A stretch of DNA of 13,578 nt from Oscillospiraceae bacterium (GTDB lineage Bacteria; Bacillota_A; Clostridia; Oscillospirales; Oscillospiraceae). This document shows positions 1 through 6,717 of this stretch, one piece after another (within the stretch, counting starts at the first letter, position 1; each line of letters starts with the position of its first letter). Made by a program: the position numbers and the translations under genes. Under the pieces are notes generated by a model. The model was not told the DNA's origin and did not search any database. It saw only the letters and a program-made list of their open reading frames with translations. The stretch is from positions 1 to 13,578 of the forward strand of contig JAFQHF010000005.1 of NCBI GenBank assembly GCA_017398105.1, given 5' to 3'.

Positions 1-12
1 CAAAAAATGGGC

Positions 13-41
13 TTGACAAATCGGAGCGCTCCGTGTATGAT
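13..41 (+). promoter_or_regulatory. Sigma-70 promoter of the DUF3793 unit
   Basis: A perfect -35 TTGACA (13-18) is followed after 17 bases by TATGAT (36-41), five of six matches to the -10 consensus. Transcription should start near 48, inside the first DtxR-like operator, so a bound repressor would block initiation. Confidence 0.85.
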
Positions 42-47
42 GTTCGT

Positions 48-65
48 GGTTAGTTATCGCTAACC
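48..65. promoter_or_regulatory. DtxR-like operator 1 (GGTTAG-N6-CTAACC)
   Basis: A perfect inverted repeat, GGTTAG at 48-53 and CTAACC at 60-65, sits directly after the -10 box, over the expected start of transcription. The half-sites match those of the known DtxR/IdeR operator, but here the spacing is 6 bases. The same motif recurs at 83-98, 1127-1142, 1180-1195 and 2632-2647. Assignment to the DtxR-family protein at 1214-1591 is inference. Confidence 0.75.
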
Positions 66-82
66 GTTTCCTTGATTCACGT

Positions 83-98
83 GTTAGCCTCCGCTAAC
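83..98. promoter_or_regulatory. DtxR-like operator 2 (GTTAG-N6-CTAAC)
   Basis: GTTAG at 83-87 and CTAAC at 94-98 form a second perfect inverted repeat in the leader of the DUF3793 gene, 35 bases downstream of operator 1. It lies just before the AAAGGAGG ribosome site (about 109-116). The flanking GTG before the repeat is shared with the copy at 1180-1195. Confidence 0.7.
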
Positions 99-123
99 TT
101 GCAATTTGAAAGGAGGATCGCTC

Positions 124-669
124 ATGTCAGAAGAATATCTGGTCCGGCACTGTGCCCCCACCCTGGCAGGGATCAAAACTGCAAATCTGTTCACCTGTCC
201 CTGCCGCAACCGGGAGAAGCTCCTCGCCTTTGTCCGGCGCACAAATGCGAAGCTGGTCCGCAAGGGACTTCGGATCCTGCCTCTTCGGTTTTCCGAGGAA
301 AAGGCCCTCATCTATGTCTATCGGCCCGGAAGGCTGAGCTCTGACCTGTCCGATTCCACGGCGGCCGACATTCTTCAGAAGCGGGGCTACTGCATCGGCA
401 GCTGTGAAAAATGCGTCGGGCAGCTTGCGAAAAAGCTTCGGCTGGAAGGGGAATTTCCCCATGAGATCGGCCTCTTTCTGGGTTATCCGCCGGAGGATGT
501 ATGCGGCTTTCTGGAAAACCGCACCTGCAAATGTGTGGGCTGCTGGAAGGTCTACGGTGACGAGGCCGCCGCAAAGAAAAAGTTTGCCCAGTATAAAAAA
601 TGCACCAGCGTCTACTGGAACCAGTGGAACAAGCGAAAGGACATCGAACGGCTTACCGTGGCCGGTTGA
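124..669 (+). CDS. DUF3793 family protein
   Basis: A 181-residue cytoplasmic protein of the DUF3793 family; its biochemical function is unknown. The family hallmarks are all recognisable: an N-terminal HCAPTLAGIKTANLF stretch, a central ALIYVYRPGRL, a FPHEIGLFLGYPPEDV block, and a C-terminal KCVGCWKVYGDE followed by a KKCT motif. Several Cys residues are present, including CPC near residue 25 and pairs in the centre and C-terminal third, so redox or metal chemistry is possible but unproven. ATG 124 is preferred over an in-frame start 18 bases upstream because AAAGGAGG lies just ahead of it. It is the first gene after a strong promoter with two DtxR-like operators, which places it in the iron regulon; members of the family often occur near iron or flavodoxin genes. 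Confidence 0.88.
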   Translation: MSEEYLVRHCAPTLAGIKTANLFTCPCRNREKLLAFVRRTNAKLVRKGLRILPLRFSEEKALIYVYRPGRLSSDLSDSTAADILQKRGYCIGSCEKCVGQLAKKLRLEGEFPHEIGLFLGYPPEDVCGFLENRTCKCVGCWKVYGDEAAAKKKFAQYKKCTSVYWNQWNKRKDIERLTVAG

Positions 670-700
670 TTCTCCCTGTATTTATACCTCCTGAAGCAGC

Positions 701-731
701 GCACACCCTCTGCCGATCACAGAGGGTGTGC
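701..731. other. Perfect 12-bp stem-loop between the DUF3793 and Rex-like genes
   Basis: GCACACCCTCTG (701-712) pairs perfectly with CAGAGGGTGTGC (720-731) across a 7-base loop. No T-run follows on either strand, so it is not a standard intrinsic terminator. It could be a processing or stability hairpin, or a partial terminator that lowers expression of the downstream gene. Confidence 0.55.
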
Positions 732-771
732 AGCGCCCTCCGAAAAACCATGAAAGGAAGAGAATTACCCC

Positions 772-1032
772 ATGAAAAAGACAAGTCCCATTCTGCGCAG
801 ACTGCCGGTTTATCTCCATTACCTGAAAAACGACAACAAGGACAGAGTTTCCTCCCGGGAGCTGGCACTGGCTCTGGGATTCACTGAAATTCTCGTCCGC
901 AAGGATCTGGCCAGCGTTTCTGACGGCGGAATGCGGAAGCTCGGCCACTACCGGCAAAGGCTGATTGGGGATATTGAGCAGTTTCTCTCCTTCGATGCTC
1001 CGGCTGAACTCCAGCGAAGCACACTGCAATGA
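772..1032 (+). CDS. Short Rex-like winged-helix protein (N-terminal domain only)
   Basis: An 86-residue protein that resembles only the N-terminal DNA-binding domain of the redox repressor Rex (Put_DNA-bind_N). Residues about 8-70 carry the Rex-type RLPVYLHYL helix, a VSSRELALALG helix, the recognition element VRKDLA, and a degenerate GG...LGHY turn. Full Rex has about 210 residues with a C-terminal Rossmann domain that binds NAD(H). That domain is absent, and no remnant was recognised before the promoter at 1089. An AAAGGAAG site (753-760) precedes the ATG by 11 bases. No separate promoter is visible, so it is probably transcribed with the DUF3793 gene. It may bind DNA without sensing NADH, or be a protein-interaction partner. 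Family fold is fairly secure; role is unknown. Confidence 0.75.
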   Translation: MKKTSPILRRLPVYLHYLKNDNKDRVSSRELALALGFTEILVRKDLASVSDGGMRKLGHYRQRLIGDIEQFLSFDAPAELQRSTLQ

Positions 1033-1088
1033 CCCGATTACCGCAGCATTCTTTCCATAAATGGATTGTTTTTCTTTCGGAATGGCTG

Positions 1089-1117
1089 TTGACAATCCAA
1101 AGAAACTGTGCTATTTT
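1089..1117 (+). promoter_or_regulatory. Promoter of the dtxR-like/araC-like unit
   Basis: A perfect TTGACA (1089-1094) is followed after 17 bases by TATTTT (1112-1117). The first operator half-site begins 10 bases after the -10 box, the same geometry as at the DUF3793 and importer promoters. This implies autoregulation. Confidence 0.75.
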
Positions 1118-1126
1118 GGGATGGAT

Positions 1127-1142
1127 GTTAGTGAACGCTAAC
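1127..1142. promoter_or_regulatory. DtxR-like operator 3
   Basis: GTTAG at 1127-1131 and CTAAC at 1138-1142 form the same 16-base inverted repeat, placed over the expected transcription start of the regulator gene. Confidence 0.7.
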
Positions 1143-1163
1143 TCCTTGATCGGTGTTAGCGTT
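1134..1163 (+). other. Possible attenuator hairpin overlapping operator 3
   Basis: AACGCTAAC (1134-1142) is perfectly complementary to GTTAGCGTT (1155-1163) across 12 bases, and TTCTTTTCTG follows. In RNA this would be a modest 9-bp stem followed by a U-rich run. The right arm contains an orphan GTTAGCG half-site. It may be a weak attenuator, or simply spaced operator half-sites. Confidence 0.35.
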
Positions 1164-1179
1164 TCTTTTCTGATTATGT

Positions 1180-1195
1180 GTTAGCTTTCGCTAAC
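1180..1195. promoter_or_regulatory. DtxR-like operator 4
   Basis: GTTAG at 1180-1184 and CTAAC at 1191-1195 with a 6-base centre. It ends 18 bases before the ATG at 1214, so repressor bound here would block transcription soon after initiation. Confidence 0.7.
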
Positions 1196-1213
1196 TTTCG
1201 AGGATGGAGTAGG

Positions 1214-1591
1214 ATGAAACAAAAAATGACCCGCCGGGAGGATTACCTCAAACTCATTCATCACTTATCGGCCAGAGGCGAGGTCCGGGGTGCGGATCTG
1301 GCCGATGCATTGGCGATCAAGCGGCCCACGGTATGCATCTACCTGAAGCGGCTGGTGGAAAACGGGGACATCACCATGGATGCCCACCACTGTGTATCGC
1401 TGACGGAGCAGGGCCGGGCCGTCGCAGAGGAAACCCTCAGCAAGCACAGCCTGCTGCTTTCCCTGCTGCTGGAGCTGGGGGTGCCCCAGCAGACCGCAGC
1501 AAAGGACGCCTGCGCCATCGAGCACAGCATCAGCCCCGAAACCTACTGTGCATTGCAGCAGCTTCTGAAGGAAAGGCAGAAATGCGTCTGA
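1214..1591 (+). CDS. DtxR/IdeR-family iron-dependent repressor (short form)
   Basis: A 125-residue metal-dependent transcriptional repressor. Residues about 8-62 are the winged helix and 63-125 the metal-binding dimerisation domain; there is no C-terminal SH3-like domain, as in MntR-type short members. By alignment from memory, probable metal ligands are D10, H78, C100, E103 and H104. The DAC-x-x-EH pattern carries the Cys used by Fe-responsive DtxR/IdeR, where Mn-responsive MntR has Glu, so iron is the better guess, though D10 is MntR-like. ATG 1214 is chosen because an upstream in-frame GTG (1178) lies inside operator 4; the ribosome site is GAGGATGGAG, rather close. It precedes the AraC-like gene by 28 bases and is probably autoregulated and controls all three iron units here. 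Confidence 0.87.
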   Translation: MKQKMTRREDYLKLIHHLSARGEVRGADLADALAIKRPTVCIYLKRLVENGDITMDAHHCVSLTEQGRAVAEETLSKHSLLLSLLLELGVPQQTAAKDACAIEHSISPETYCALQQLLKERQKCV

Positions 1592-1619
1592 TGCCGCCCC
1601 AAACGAGCGAGGTAACGAA

Positions 1620-2540
1620 ATGCAGACGATTGAAAAGAAGGAATACCGCTTTGCCAATGACCTGGGTGACGCAGAGCTGACCGTCTATGAGGTATTTCCC
1701 GGCGTGCAGCTGGTCTACAGCAGCGTGCATATGGACCGGTTTGATCTTGGCAATGTCCTGGCGGGAAATATGATCGAGATCCATCACTGCCGGGAGGGGC
1801 GGATCGAGCAGGAGCTTGAGGAGGAATACTGCTATCTCATGCCCGGTGACTTTTGTATCGCTCTGCGAAAAACCATGGTGCGCTCCTTCCGTTTTCCCCT
1901 GCGGCACTACCACGGCATTGCCATCGGCATCCGGGAGGACGTGGCCCGGCAGTGGCTTTCCCGATTTATGGAGGATATCCACGTCCAGCCGCTGGAGGTG
2001 ACCAGACGGCTCTGCGGAAGCAGAAGCAGCCGCATCATCCGCAGCGAAAGCTACATTGAGCATATTTTTGCGGAGCTGTACCGGGTGCCGGAGCAGATCA
2101 GGAGGGGGTTTTTCAAGCTGAAGATCATGGAGCTGTTTCTGGTGCTCAGCGGGATCGATGTCCACAAAAACGAAGTGACACGATATGCACTGCCCAAATC
2201 CCAGGTGCAGCTGGCAAACTCCGTGGCGGCGTATCTTTCCGAGCATATGGATCAGCACATCACCATCCCGGCGCTTTCCAAAGAATTTGGCGTTTCCGAT
2301 ACCCACCTGAAAAATGCCTTTAAGGGCGTGTACGGTATGCCGGTCTTTTCCTATATGCGGGTCCAGAAAATGCACGCTGCCGCACAGCTGCTGATCCATA
2401 CGGAAAAAACGATCGCAGAAATCGCCGATGCGTTCGGCTACAGCAACACAAGCAAATTCTCCGCCGCATTTCAGTCCGTCATGGGCGACACCCCCGGGGA
2501 CTACAGGAGATGTCACACAAAGCTATCCCCACAGCGGTAA
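1620..2540 (+). CDS. AraC-family transcriptional regulator
   Basis: A 306-residue regulator. The N-terminal half (about 1-190) is a sensor or dimerisation region with a cupin-like stretch (IEIHHCREG, later YLMPGDF). The C-terminal 100 residues (about 200-297) are a typical AraC double helix-turn-helix, with ITIPALSKEFGVSDTHL as the first and TIAEIADAFGYSNTSKFSAAF as the second, closing with a TPGDYRR signature. A GAGG site 7 bases before the ATG supports the start. It is in one unit with the DtxR-like gene and is followed by a terminator and then the siderophore importer. By analogy with PchR/YbtA-type regulators it may activate the importer in response to an imported ferric siderophore; that role is inferred from position only. 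Confidence 0.88.
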   Translation: MQTIEKKEYRFANDLGDAELTVYEVFPGVQLVYSSVHMDRFDLGNVLAGNMIEIHHCREGRIEQELEEEYCYLMPGDFCIALRKTMVRSFRFPLRHYHGIAIGIREDVARQWLSRFMEDIHVQPLEVTRRLCGSRSSRIIRSESYIEHIFAELYRVPEQIRRGFFKLKIMELFLVLSGIDVHKNEVTRYALPKSQVQLANSVAAYLSEHMDQHITIPALSKEFGVSDTHLKNAFKGVYGMPVFSYMRVQKMHAAAQLLIHTEKTIAEIADAFGYSNTSKFSAAFQSVMGDTPGDYRRCHTKLSPQR

Positions 2541-2545
2541 AACCG

Positions 2546-2579
2546 CACTCCAAACGTTTCCCGTTTGGAGTGTTTTTTT
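2546..2579 (+). terminator. Intrinsic terminator of the dtxR-like/araC-like unit
   Basis: CACTCCAAACG (2546-2556) pairs with CGTTTGGAGTG (2562-2572), followed by seven T (2573-2579). It begins 5 bases after the AraC stop codon and separates this unit from the importer. Confidence 0.93.
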
Positions 2580-2592
2580 GCCCCTTTGGGAG

Positions 2593-2621
2593 TGGAAAAA
2601 GGGAAGGGGATCTGATATAAT
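2593..2621 (+). promoter_or_regulatory. Promoter of the siderophore importer operon
   Basis: A perfect -10 TATAAT (2616-2621) with an extended TG at 2613-2614 lies 17 bases after a weaker -35, TGGAAA (2593-2598). The DtxR-like operator begins 10 bases downstream, as at the other two iron promoters. Confidence 0.8.
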
Positions 2622-2631
2622 GCCGCAGGTA

Positions 2632-2647
2632 GTTAGTTATCACTAAC
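2632..2647. promoter_or_regulatory. DtxR-like operator 5, importer operon
   Basis: GTTAG (2632-2636) and CTAAC (2643-2647) with a TTATCA centre, nearly the same centre as operator 1 (TTATCG). It covers the expected transcription start of the importer operon. Confidence 0.75.
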
Positions 2648-2677
2648 CATCATCAGAAAGGAGTTCCAGTAAGACGT

Positions 2678-3766
2678 ATGATTCAAAAGCTGCACAGCAA
2701 GCGTTGGCTGAGTACGGTGATCCTCGCCGCCTTGCTTGCGATCCTATCGGTGTTTTCGCTGTTTGTCGGTGCCACCGAAATCAATATTCGCTCCCTATTT
2801 TCCGGCGGAATGGAGCTGAAGATCTTTCTGCTGGCACGAATCCCCCGTCTGCTTGCCATCCTGTGCACCGGCATCGGCATGAGCGTAGCGGGACTGATCA
2901 TGCAGCAGCTTTGCATGAACAAATTTGTATCCCCCACCACAGGTGCCACGATCCAGTCGGCCCAGTTCGGCATTGCCCTGGCCATGGTCTTTTTCCCCAC
3001 CATGGGGCTCTGGGTACGGACGCTGTTCGCCTTCGTTCTTGCGGTTGCGGGTACCTTGGCATTTGTGTTCTTCATCCAGAGGATCCAGGTCAAGGATACG
3101 GTGCTGGTCCCGCTGGTCGGTATCATGTTCGGCAATATCATCGGCGGTGTGACCAATTTTATTTCCTGGCAGTGGGAGATCAACCAGCAGCTCAATGCCT
3201 ACTTCTCCGGCTCCTTTGCACTGATCATTCAGGGCAACTACGAGCTGGTGTATCTGGTGGTGCCGCTGGTGCTCCTGGCCTTTCTCTATGCCAACCACTT
3301 TAACATCATTGGAATGGGCCAGGATTTCTCCAGGAATCTGGGTGTCAACTATAACCTGATCCTGATTCTCGGTCTTTCCATCGCATCGGTCATCACGGCA
3401 TCCGTCATCGTGATCGTGGGTCAGATCTCCTACATCGGTCTGATCGTCCCCAACCTCGTGGCCCTGTTCAAGGGCGATAAGATCCGGGGCACATTGCTTG
3501 ATACGGCTCTGTTCGGCGCACTGTTCGTTCTGATCTGCGATATCCTTGCAAGATCGATCCTCATTCCCTATGAAATCCCCATCGAGCTGATCGTCGGCAT
3601 CGTCGGCAGCGTGATCTTTATTGCCATGCTGATGTACAAGCTGAAGCACGGCAAGAAGGCGATCCGTCCGGGCAGACATGGCCGCCATCACCGGCACGGT
3701 CATCATCCCCGCCACGGACATCACCGGCACCATGGGCGTCACAAGGAGGCAGCAGGCGATGCATAA
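2678..3766 (+). CDS. FecCD-family iron-siderophore ABC permease (YclN/CeuB/FatD-like), His-rich tail
   Basis: A 362-residue inner-membrane permease subunit of a ferric-siderophore importer. Hydrophobic segments run through residues about 15-325, and FecCD landmarks are clear: ARIPRLLAIL, VAGLIMQQLCMNKFVSPTTG and YIGLIVPNLVALFKGD, the last near the ATPase-coupling loop. The wording of the first half is closest to the YclN/CeuB/FatD branch (petrobactin and catecholate uptake) as I remember it. The last 40 residues are unusual: they hold 13 His, interleaved with Arg and Gly, on what should be the cytoplasmic side. The ribosome site GAAAGGAG lies 14 bases before the ATG, with no better in-frame start between. 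The 3' end overlaps the second permease gene by 8 bases, so the two are probably translationally coupled and form a heterodimer. Confidence 0.9.
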   Translation: MIQKLHSKRWLSTVILAALLAILSVFSLFVGATEINIRSLFSGGMELKIFLLARIPRLLAILCTGIGMSVAGLIMQQLCMNKFVSPTTGATIQSAQFGIALAMVFFPTMGLWVRTLFAFVLAVAGTLAFVFFIQRIQVKDTVLVPLVGIMFGNIIGGVTNFISWQWEINQQLNAYFSGSFALIIQGNYELVYLVVPLVLLAFLYANHFNIIGMGQDFSRNLGVNYNLILILGLSIASVITASVIVIVGQISYIGLIVPNLVALFKGDKIRGTLLDTALFGALFVLICDILARSILIPYEIPIELIVGIVGSVIFIAMLMYKLKHGKKAIRPGRHGRHHRHGHHPRHGHHRHHGRHKEAAGDA

Positions 3767-4751
3767 AACAAAAACAGTCCATGCGCACAGGAGGAATGCC
3801 ATCCGGCTGGTTTTCCTGGCAGCAGCTGCTGCGGCCGCTGTGGCAGTCTACCTGCTGCTCCATTCTCACCCGGAAAAGCCGAAGCTGTTCCATTACATTT
3901 TAAGCCTCAGGATCCCCACCCTGGTCTGCATGGTCCTTGCGTCCATCTCCATCGGTGCGGCAACGCTGATCTTCCAGTCCATTGTCCATAATCGCATTGT
4001 TACTCCGGCACTGCTGGGTATGAGCTCGATCTATTCCTTCCTCCACACGGCGGCAGTGTTTGTGTTCGGTACAGGGAGCAGCCTGTATCTCAACGCAAAC
4101 CTGTCCTTCGCCGTGGATCTTGTGAGCATGGGCGTGGTCGGTACGCTGATCTATTGGTATCTGTTCCGAGCCACGGGTCATAACATCCTCTACATCATGC
4201 TCATCGGCACGGTGCTGTCCTCTTTGTTCGGCAGTGCACAGTCTGCCATGATCCGTGTGATGGACCCCAATGAATATGACGCATTGCTGACGACACTGGT
4301 TGCCGATTTCAACCATGTCAACGGGGAGATCATTGCCCTTGCAGTCATCGCTCTGGCGGCAATTGCATTTTTCCTGAGAAACGAGCTGAAGCTGCTGGAT
4401 GTGATCACCATGGGCCGGGATCAGGCCATCAATCTGGGCGTGGATTACGACCATGTGATCCGCAGGCTGCTGTTCGGTGTGGTTCTTTGCATGGCGGTGG
4501 CAACAGCCACCATCGGTCCTGTATCTTTCTTAGGACTGATCGTTGCGAATCTGTCCCGGCAGGTGCTGAAAACCTATAAGCACGCCCACCTGATCGTGGG
4601 TGCGAGCCTGATGGGCATGCTGGCCCTGATCGGCGGACAGCTGATCTCGCAGCATATCTTCCATTTCACCGTCCCGGTCAGCACCTTTGTCACCATTGCA
4701 GGCGGTGTCTATTTCCTTTATCTGCTGCTCGTCAAGAAAGGAGCGTACTAA
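3759..4751 (+). CDS. FecCD-family iron-siderophore ABC permease (YclO/CeuC/FatC-like)
   Basis: A 330-residue second permease subunit. After a basic N-terminus it has an Ala-rich first membrane segment (about 16-36), then the family block LRIPTLVCMVLASISIGAATLIFQ and HNRIVTPALLG, and near the C-terminus GPVSFLGLIVANLSRQ, the ATPase-coupling region. ATG 3759 is preferred over an in-frame ATG at 3678 because AAGGAGG (3743-3749) sits 9 bases before it; the ribosome site is embedded in the coding sequence of the first permease's tail. The stop codon is directly followed by the ATG of the ATPase gene. It should pair with the first permease in a heterodimeric channel. Confidence 0.92.
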   Translation: MHKTKTVHAHRRNAIRLVFLAAAAAAAVAVYLLLHSHPEKPKLFHYILSLRIPTLVCMVLASISIGAATLIFQSIVHNRIVTPALLGMSSIYSFLHTAAVFVFGTGSSLYLNANLSFAVDLVSMGVVGTLIYWYLFRATGHNILYIMLIGTVLSSLFGSAQSAMIRVMDPNEYDALLTTLVADFNHVNGEIIALAVIALAAIAFFLRNELKLLDVITMGRDQAINLGVDYDHVIRRLLFGVVLCMAVATATIGPVSFLGLIVANLSRQVLKTYKHAHLIVGASLMGMLALIGGQLISQHIFHFTVPVSTFVTIAGGVYFLYLLLVKKGAY

Positions 4752-5504
4752 ATGAACGTACAGGATCTGATCAAAAGCTACGGTCACAAGACCGTTGTCA
4801 ACGAAGTCAGCTTTGAAGTGCCGAAGGGCAGGGTTCTTTCCCTGATCGGCCCCAATGGCGCAGGCAAGTCCACCGTTATGGGTATGATCTCCCGGCTGAT
4901 CGCCAGGGATGCCGGTGTGATCCAATTTGAGGGCGAGGACCTCAGCAAATGGAAAAGCAAGGAGCTGGCCAAGCACCTTGCCATCCTGACCCAGCACAAC
5001 AATGTGCAGATGAAGCTGACGGTTCGGGAGCTGGTGTCCTTCGGCCGCTTTCCCTACTCGGGAAGCCGCCTGACGGACGAGGATCAGGATATGGTCGATC
5101 AAGCCATTCGCTACATGGAGCTGGAAGAGTTCGAAGATCAATATATCGACGAGCTCTCCGGCGGCCAGCGGCAGCGGGCCTATATTGCCATGGTCATCGC
5201 CCAGGATACGGACTATGTCCTGCTGGATGAGCCCACCAACAATCTGGATATCTACCACGCATCCAATCTGATGCGCATTGCCCGGCGGCTCTGCGATGAG
5301 CTGGGCAAGACCGTCATCCTGGTCCTCCACGAGATCAACTACGCCGCCTTCTACTCCGATTATATCTGCGCCTTCCTGAACGGCAGGGTCGCAAAATTCG
5401 GCCCTGTGGAGGAGGTTATGACCAGGGATAATCTGAAGGAGATCTACAATGTAGACTTCGAAATACTGAATGTGGGCGGCAGACCGCTGACGATCTATTA
5501 TTAA
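4752..5504 (+). CDS. Iron-siderophore ABC transporter ATP-binding protein (YclP/CeuD-like)
   Basis: A 250-residue cytoplasmic ATPase that drives the importer. All ABC motifs are intact: Walker A GPNGAGKST (33-41), Q-loop Gln near 81, signature LSGGQRQR (135-142), Walker B YVLLDEP (155-161), D-loop NNLD (163-166) and H-loop His193. Length is normal for the FepC/FecE class. The ATG follows the permease stop with no gap, with AAAGGAG in the end of the permease gene serving as ribosome site. Substrate is inferred from neighbours rather than from the ATPase itself. Confidence 0.95.
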   Translation: MNVQDLIKSYGHKTVVNEVSFEVPKGRVLSLIGPNGAGKSTVMGMISRLIARDAGVIQFEGEDLSKWKSKELAKHLAILTQHNNVQMKLTVRELVSFGRFPYSGSRLTDEDQDMVDQAIRYMELEEFEDQYIDELSGGQRQRAYIAMVIAQDTDYVLLDEPTNNLDIYHASNLMRIARRLCDELGKTVILVLHEINYAAFYSDYICAFLNGRVAKFGPVEEVMTRDNLKEIYNVDFEILNVGGRPLTIYY

Positions 5505-5566
5505 CCCCGTAATTAACCCCGCGCAAAATTTTCAGTACTTTTATGATGAAAAGGAGAACAAACAAC

Positions 5567-6640
5567 ATGAAGAAAATGATTTCTATGCTGCTGGTTCTGG
5601 TCATGGCACTGAGCCTGGCCGCCTGCGGCACCGCCGGCAACACCGAGACCACCGCACCCGAGACCACCGCACCCGAGACCTCCGCACCCGAGACCACCAC
5701 GCCCGCAGCACAGTCCGCCCCCGAGACCACCGAGGCTGCCAAGCCCGAAACCATCACCATTCAGGCCCTGAACGCCAACAAGGAGATGGCTGACATTGTG
5801 GTCCCCTACGATCCTCAGCGCATCGCCATTCTGGATATGCCTGCGCTGGACATCGTTGACGCCCTGGGTCTGGGCGAGCGCATCGTCGGCTCTGCCAAGG
5901 TCACCATCGAGTACCTGACCCAGTACAACCCTGACGACTCGGGTGGTGCGATTCTGAATCTGGGCAGCGTCAAGACCGCTGATCTGGAGCAGGTTGCGAT
6001 CTGCGAGCCCGACATCATCTTCATCGGCGGCCGTCTGAGCTCCATGTACGCAGAGCTGGAAGCCATCGCACCCGTTGTCTACCTGGCGGTGGACTATGAA
6101 AAGGGCGTGGTGGAGAGCACCAGATACAATGCCCAGACCATCGCCTCCATCTTTGGCAAGGAAGCCGAGGTCGACGCCATGTTCGACGGCTTCCAGCCCA
6201 GAATCGATGCGCTGAATGCGGTTCTGAACGGCAGGAACATCCTGCTGGCGATGTACAACAACAACGCCATGTCCATCATGGACACCCAGAGCCAGCTGAA
6301 CATCCTGGCCGCTGAGCTGGGCGGCAGCAACCTGGGCGAGACCGTCGGCGAGGTCGAAAAGGCCACCCACGGTGAGGACGCCTCCTGGGAGACCATTGTC
6401 AATCTGAACCCCGAGTACATCTTCGTTCTGGACCGCTCCACCGCTACCGGTGCCGCAGACGAAGGGATCCTGGGTGCCCGTGAGGTCATTGAGAACGACC
6501 TGATCAAGGAGCTGGACTGCTACAAGGAGGGCAAGATCGTCTACTTCATCCAGCACGCCAACGTCTGGTACACCTCCACCGGCGGCGTCCAGGCTCTGGA
6601 CACCATGCTGGCCGATCTGGAAGGCGCACTTCTGAACTGA
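5567..6640 (+). CDS. Siderophore-binding lipoprotein (YclQ/CeuE/FatB-like)
   Basis: A 357-residue extracytoplasmic receptor of the importer. It begins with a lipoprotein signal, a KK start, a hydrophobic core and the lipobox LAAC, with Cys20 as the lipid-modified residue. A Thr/Glu/Pro/Ala-rich linker (about 25-57) then leads to a periplasmic_BP_2 domain with the family opening PQRIAILDMPALDIVDALG, an INL-type GSVKTADLEQV block and EPDIIFIGGR. The opening and the later APVVYLAVD resemble YclQ/CeuE/FatB receptors for catecholate or petrobactin-like siderophores. ATG 5567 is preferred to one at 5543 because AAAAGGAG (5549-5556) lies between them and it yields a normal signal peptide. It is last in the operon, 62 bases after the ATPase gene. 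Confidence 0.93.
   Translation: MKKMISMLLVLVMALSLAACGTAGNTETTAPETTAPETSAPETTTPAAQSAPETTEAAKPETITIQALNANKEMADIVVPYDPQRIAILDMPALDIVDALGLGERIVGSAKVTIEYLTQYNPDDSGGAILNLGSVKTADLEQVAICEPDIIFIGGRLSSMYAELEAIAPVVYLAVDYEKGVVESTRYNAQTIASIFGKEAEVDAMFDGFQPRIDALNAVLNGRNILLAMYNNNAMSIMDTQSQLNILAAELGGSNLGETVGEVEKATHGEDASWETIVNLNPEYIFVLDRSTATGAADEGILGAREVIENDLIKELDCYKEGKIVYFIQHANVWYTSTGGVQALDTMLADLEGALLN
5645..5704 (+). repeat. Four 15-base tandem units in the lipoprotein linker
   Basis: Four in-frame units of the type GAGACCACCGCACCC begin at 5645, 5660, 5675 and 5690. The first two are identical; the third has one and the fourth two changes. They encode ETTAP, ETTAP, ETSAP and ETTTP. The array is part of a flexible, probably surface-exposed tether and could vary in copy number by slippage without breaking the frame. 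Confidence 0.9.
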
Positions 6641-6670
6641 CTTGACAAAATAAATACGCGGGATTAACAT

Positions 6671-6700
6671 AAACGGATGGAGGGAAACCTCCATCCGTTT
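6671..6700 (+). terminator. Probable terminator of the importer operon
   Basis: A perfect 13-bp stem, AAACGGATGGAGG (6671-6683) with CCTCCATCCGTTT (6688-6700), closes on a GAAA tetraloop 30 bases after the lipoprotein stop codon. Only three T end the stem, then CAG, so termination may be incomplete. Confidence 0.7.
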
Positions 6701-6717
6701 CAGACTGTAGAAAAAGC

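Noticed and set aside
2795..3802. Open frame on the - strand opposite the first permease, rich in Asp and His
   Set aside because: Composition is the mirror of a hydrophobic membrane protein's codons; no start site or family signal.
6642..6670. TTGACA with TAACAT 17 bases later, just after the binding-protein gene
   Set aside because: The spacing is right but the -10 is weak, and transcription would begin inside the terminator hairpin with no gene downstream on that strand.
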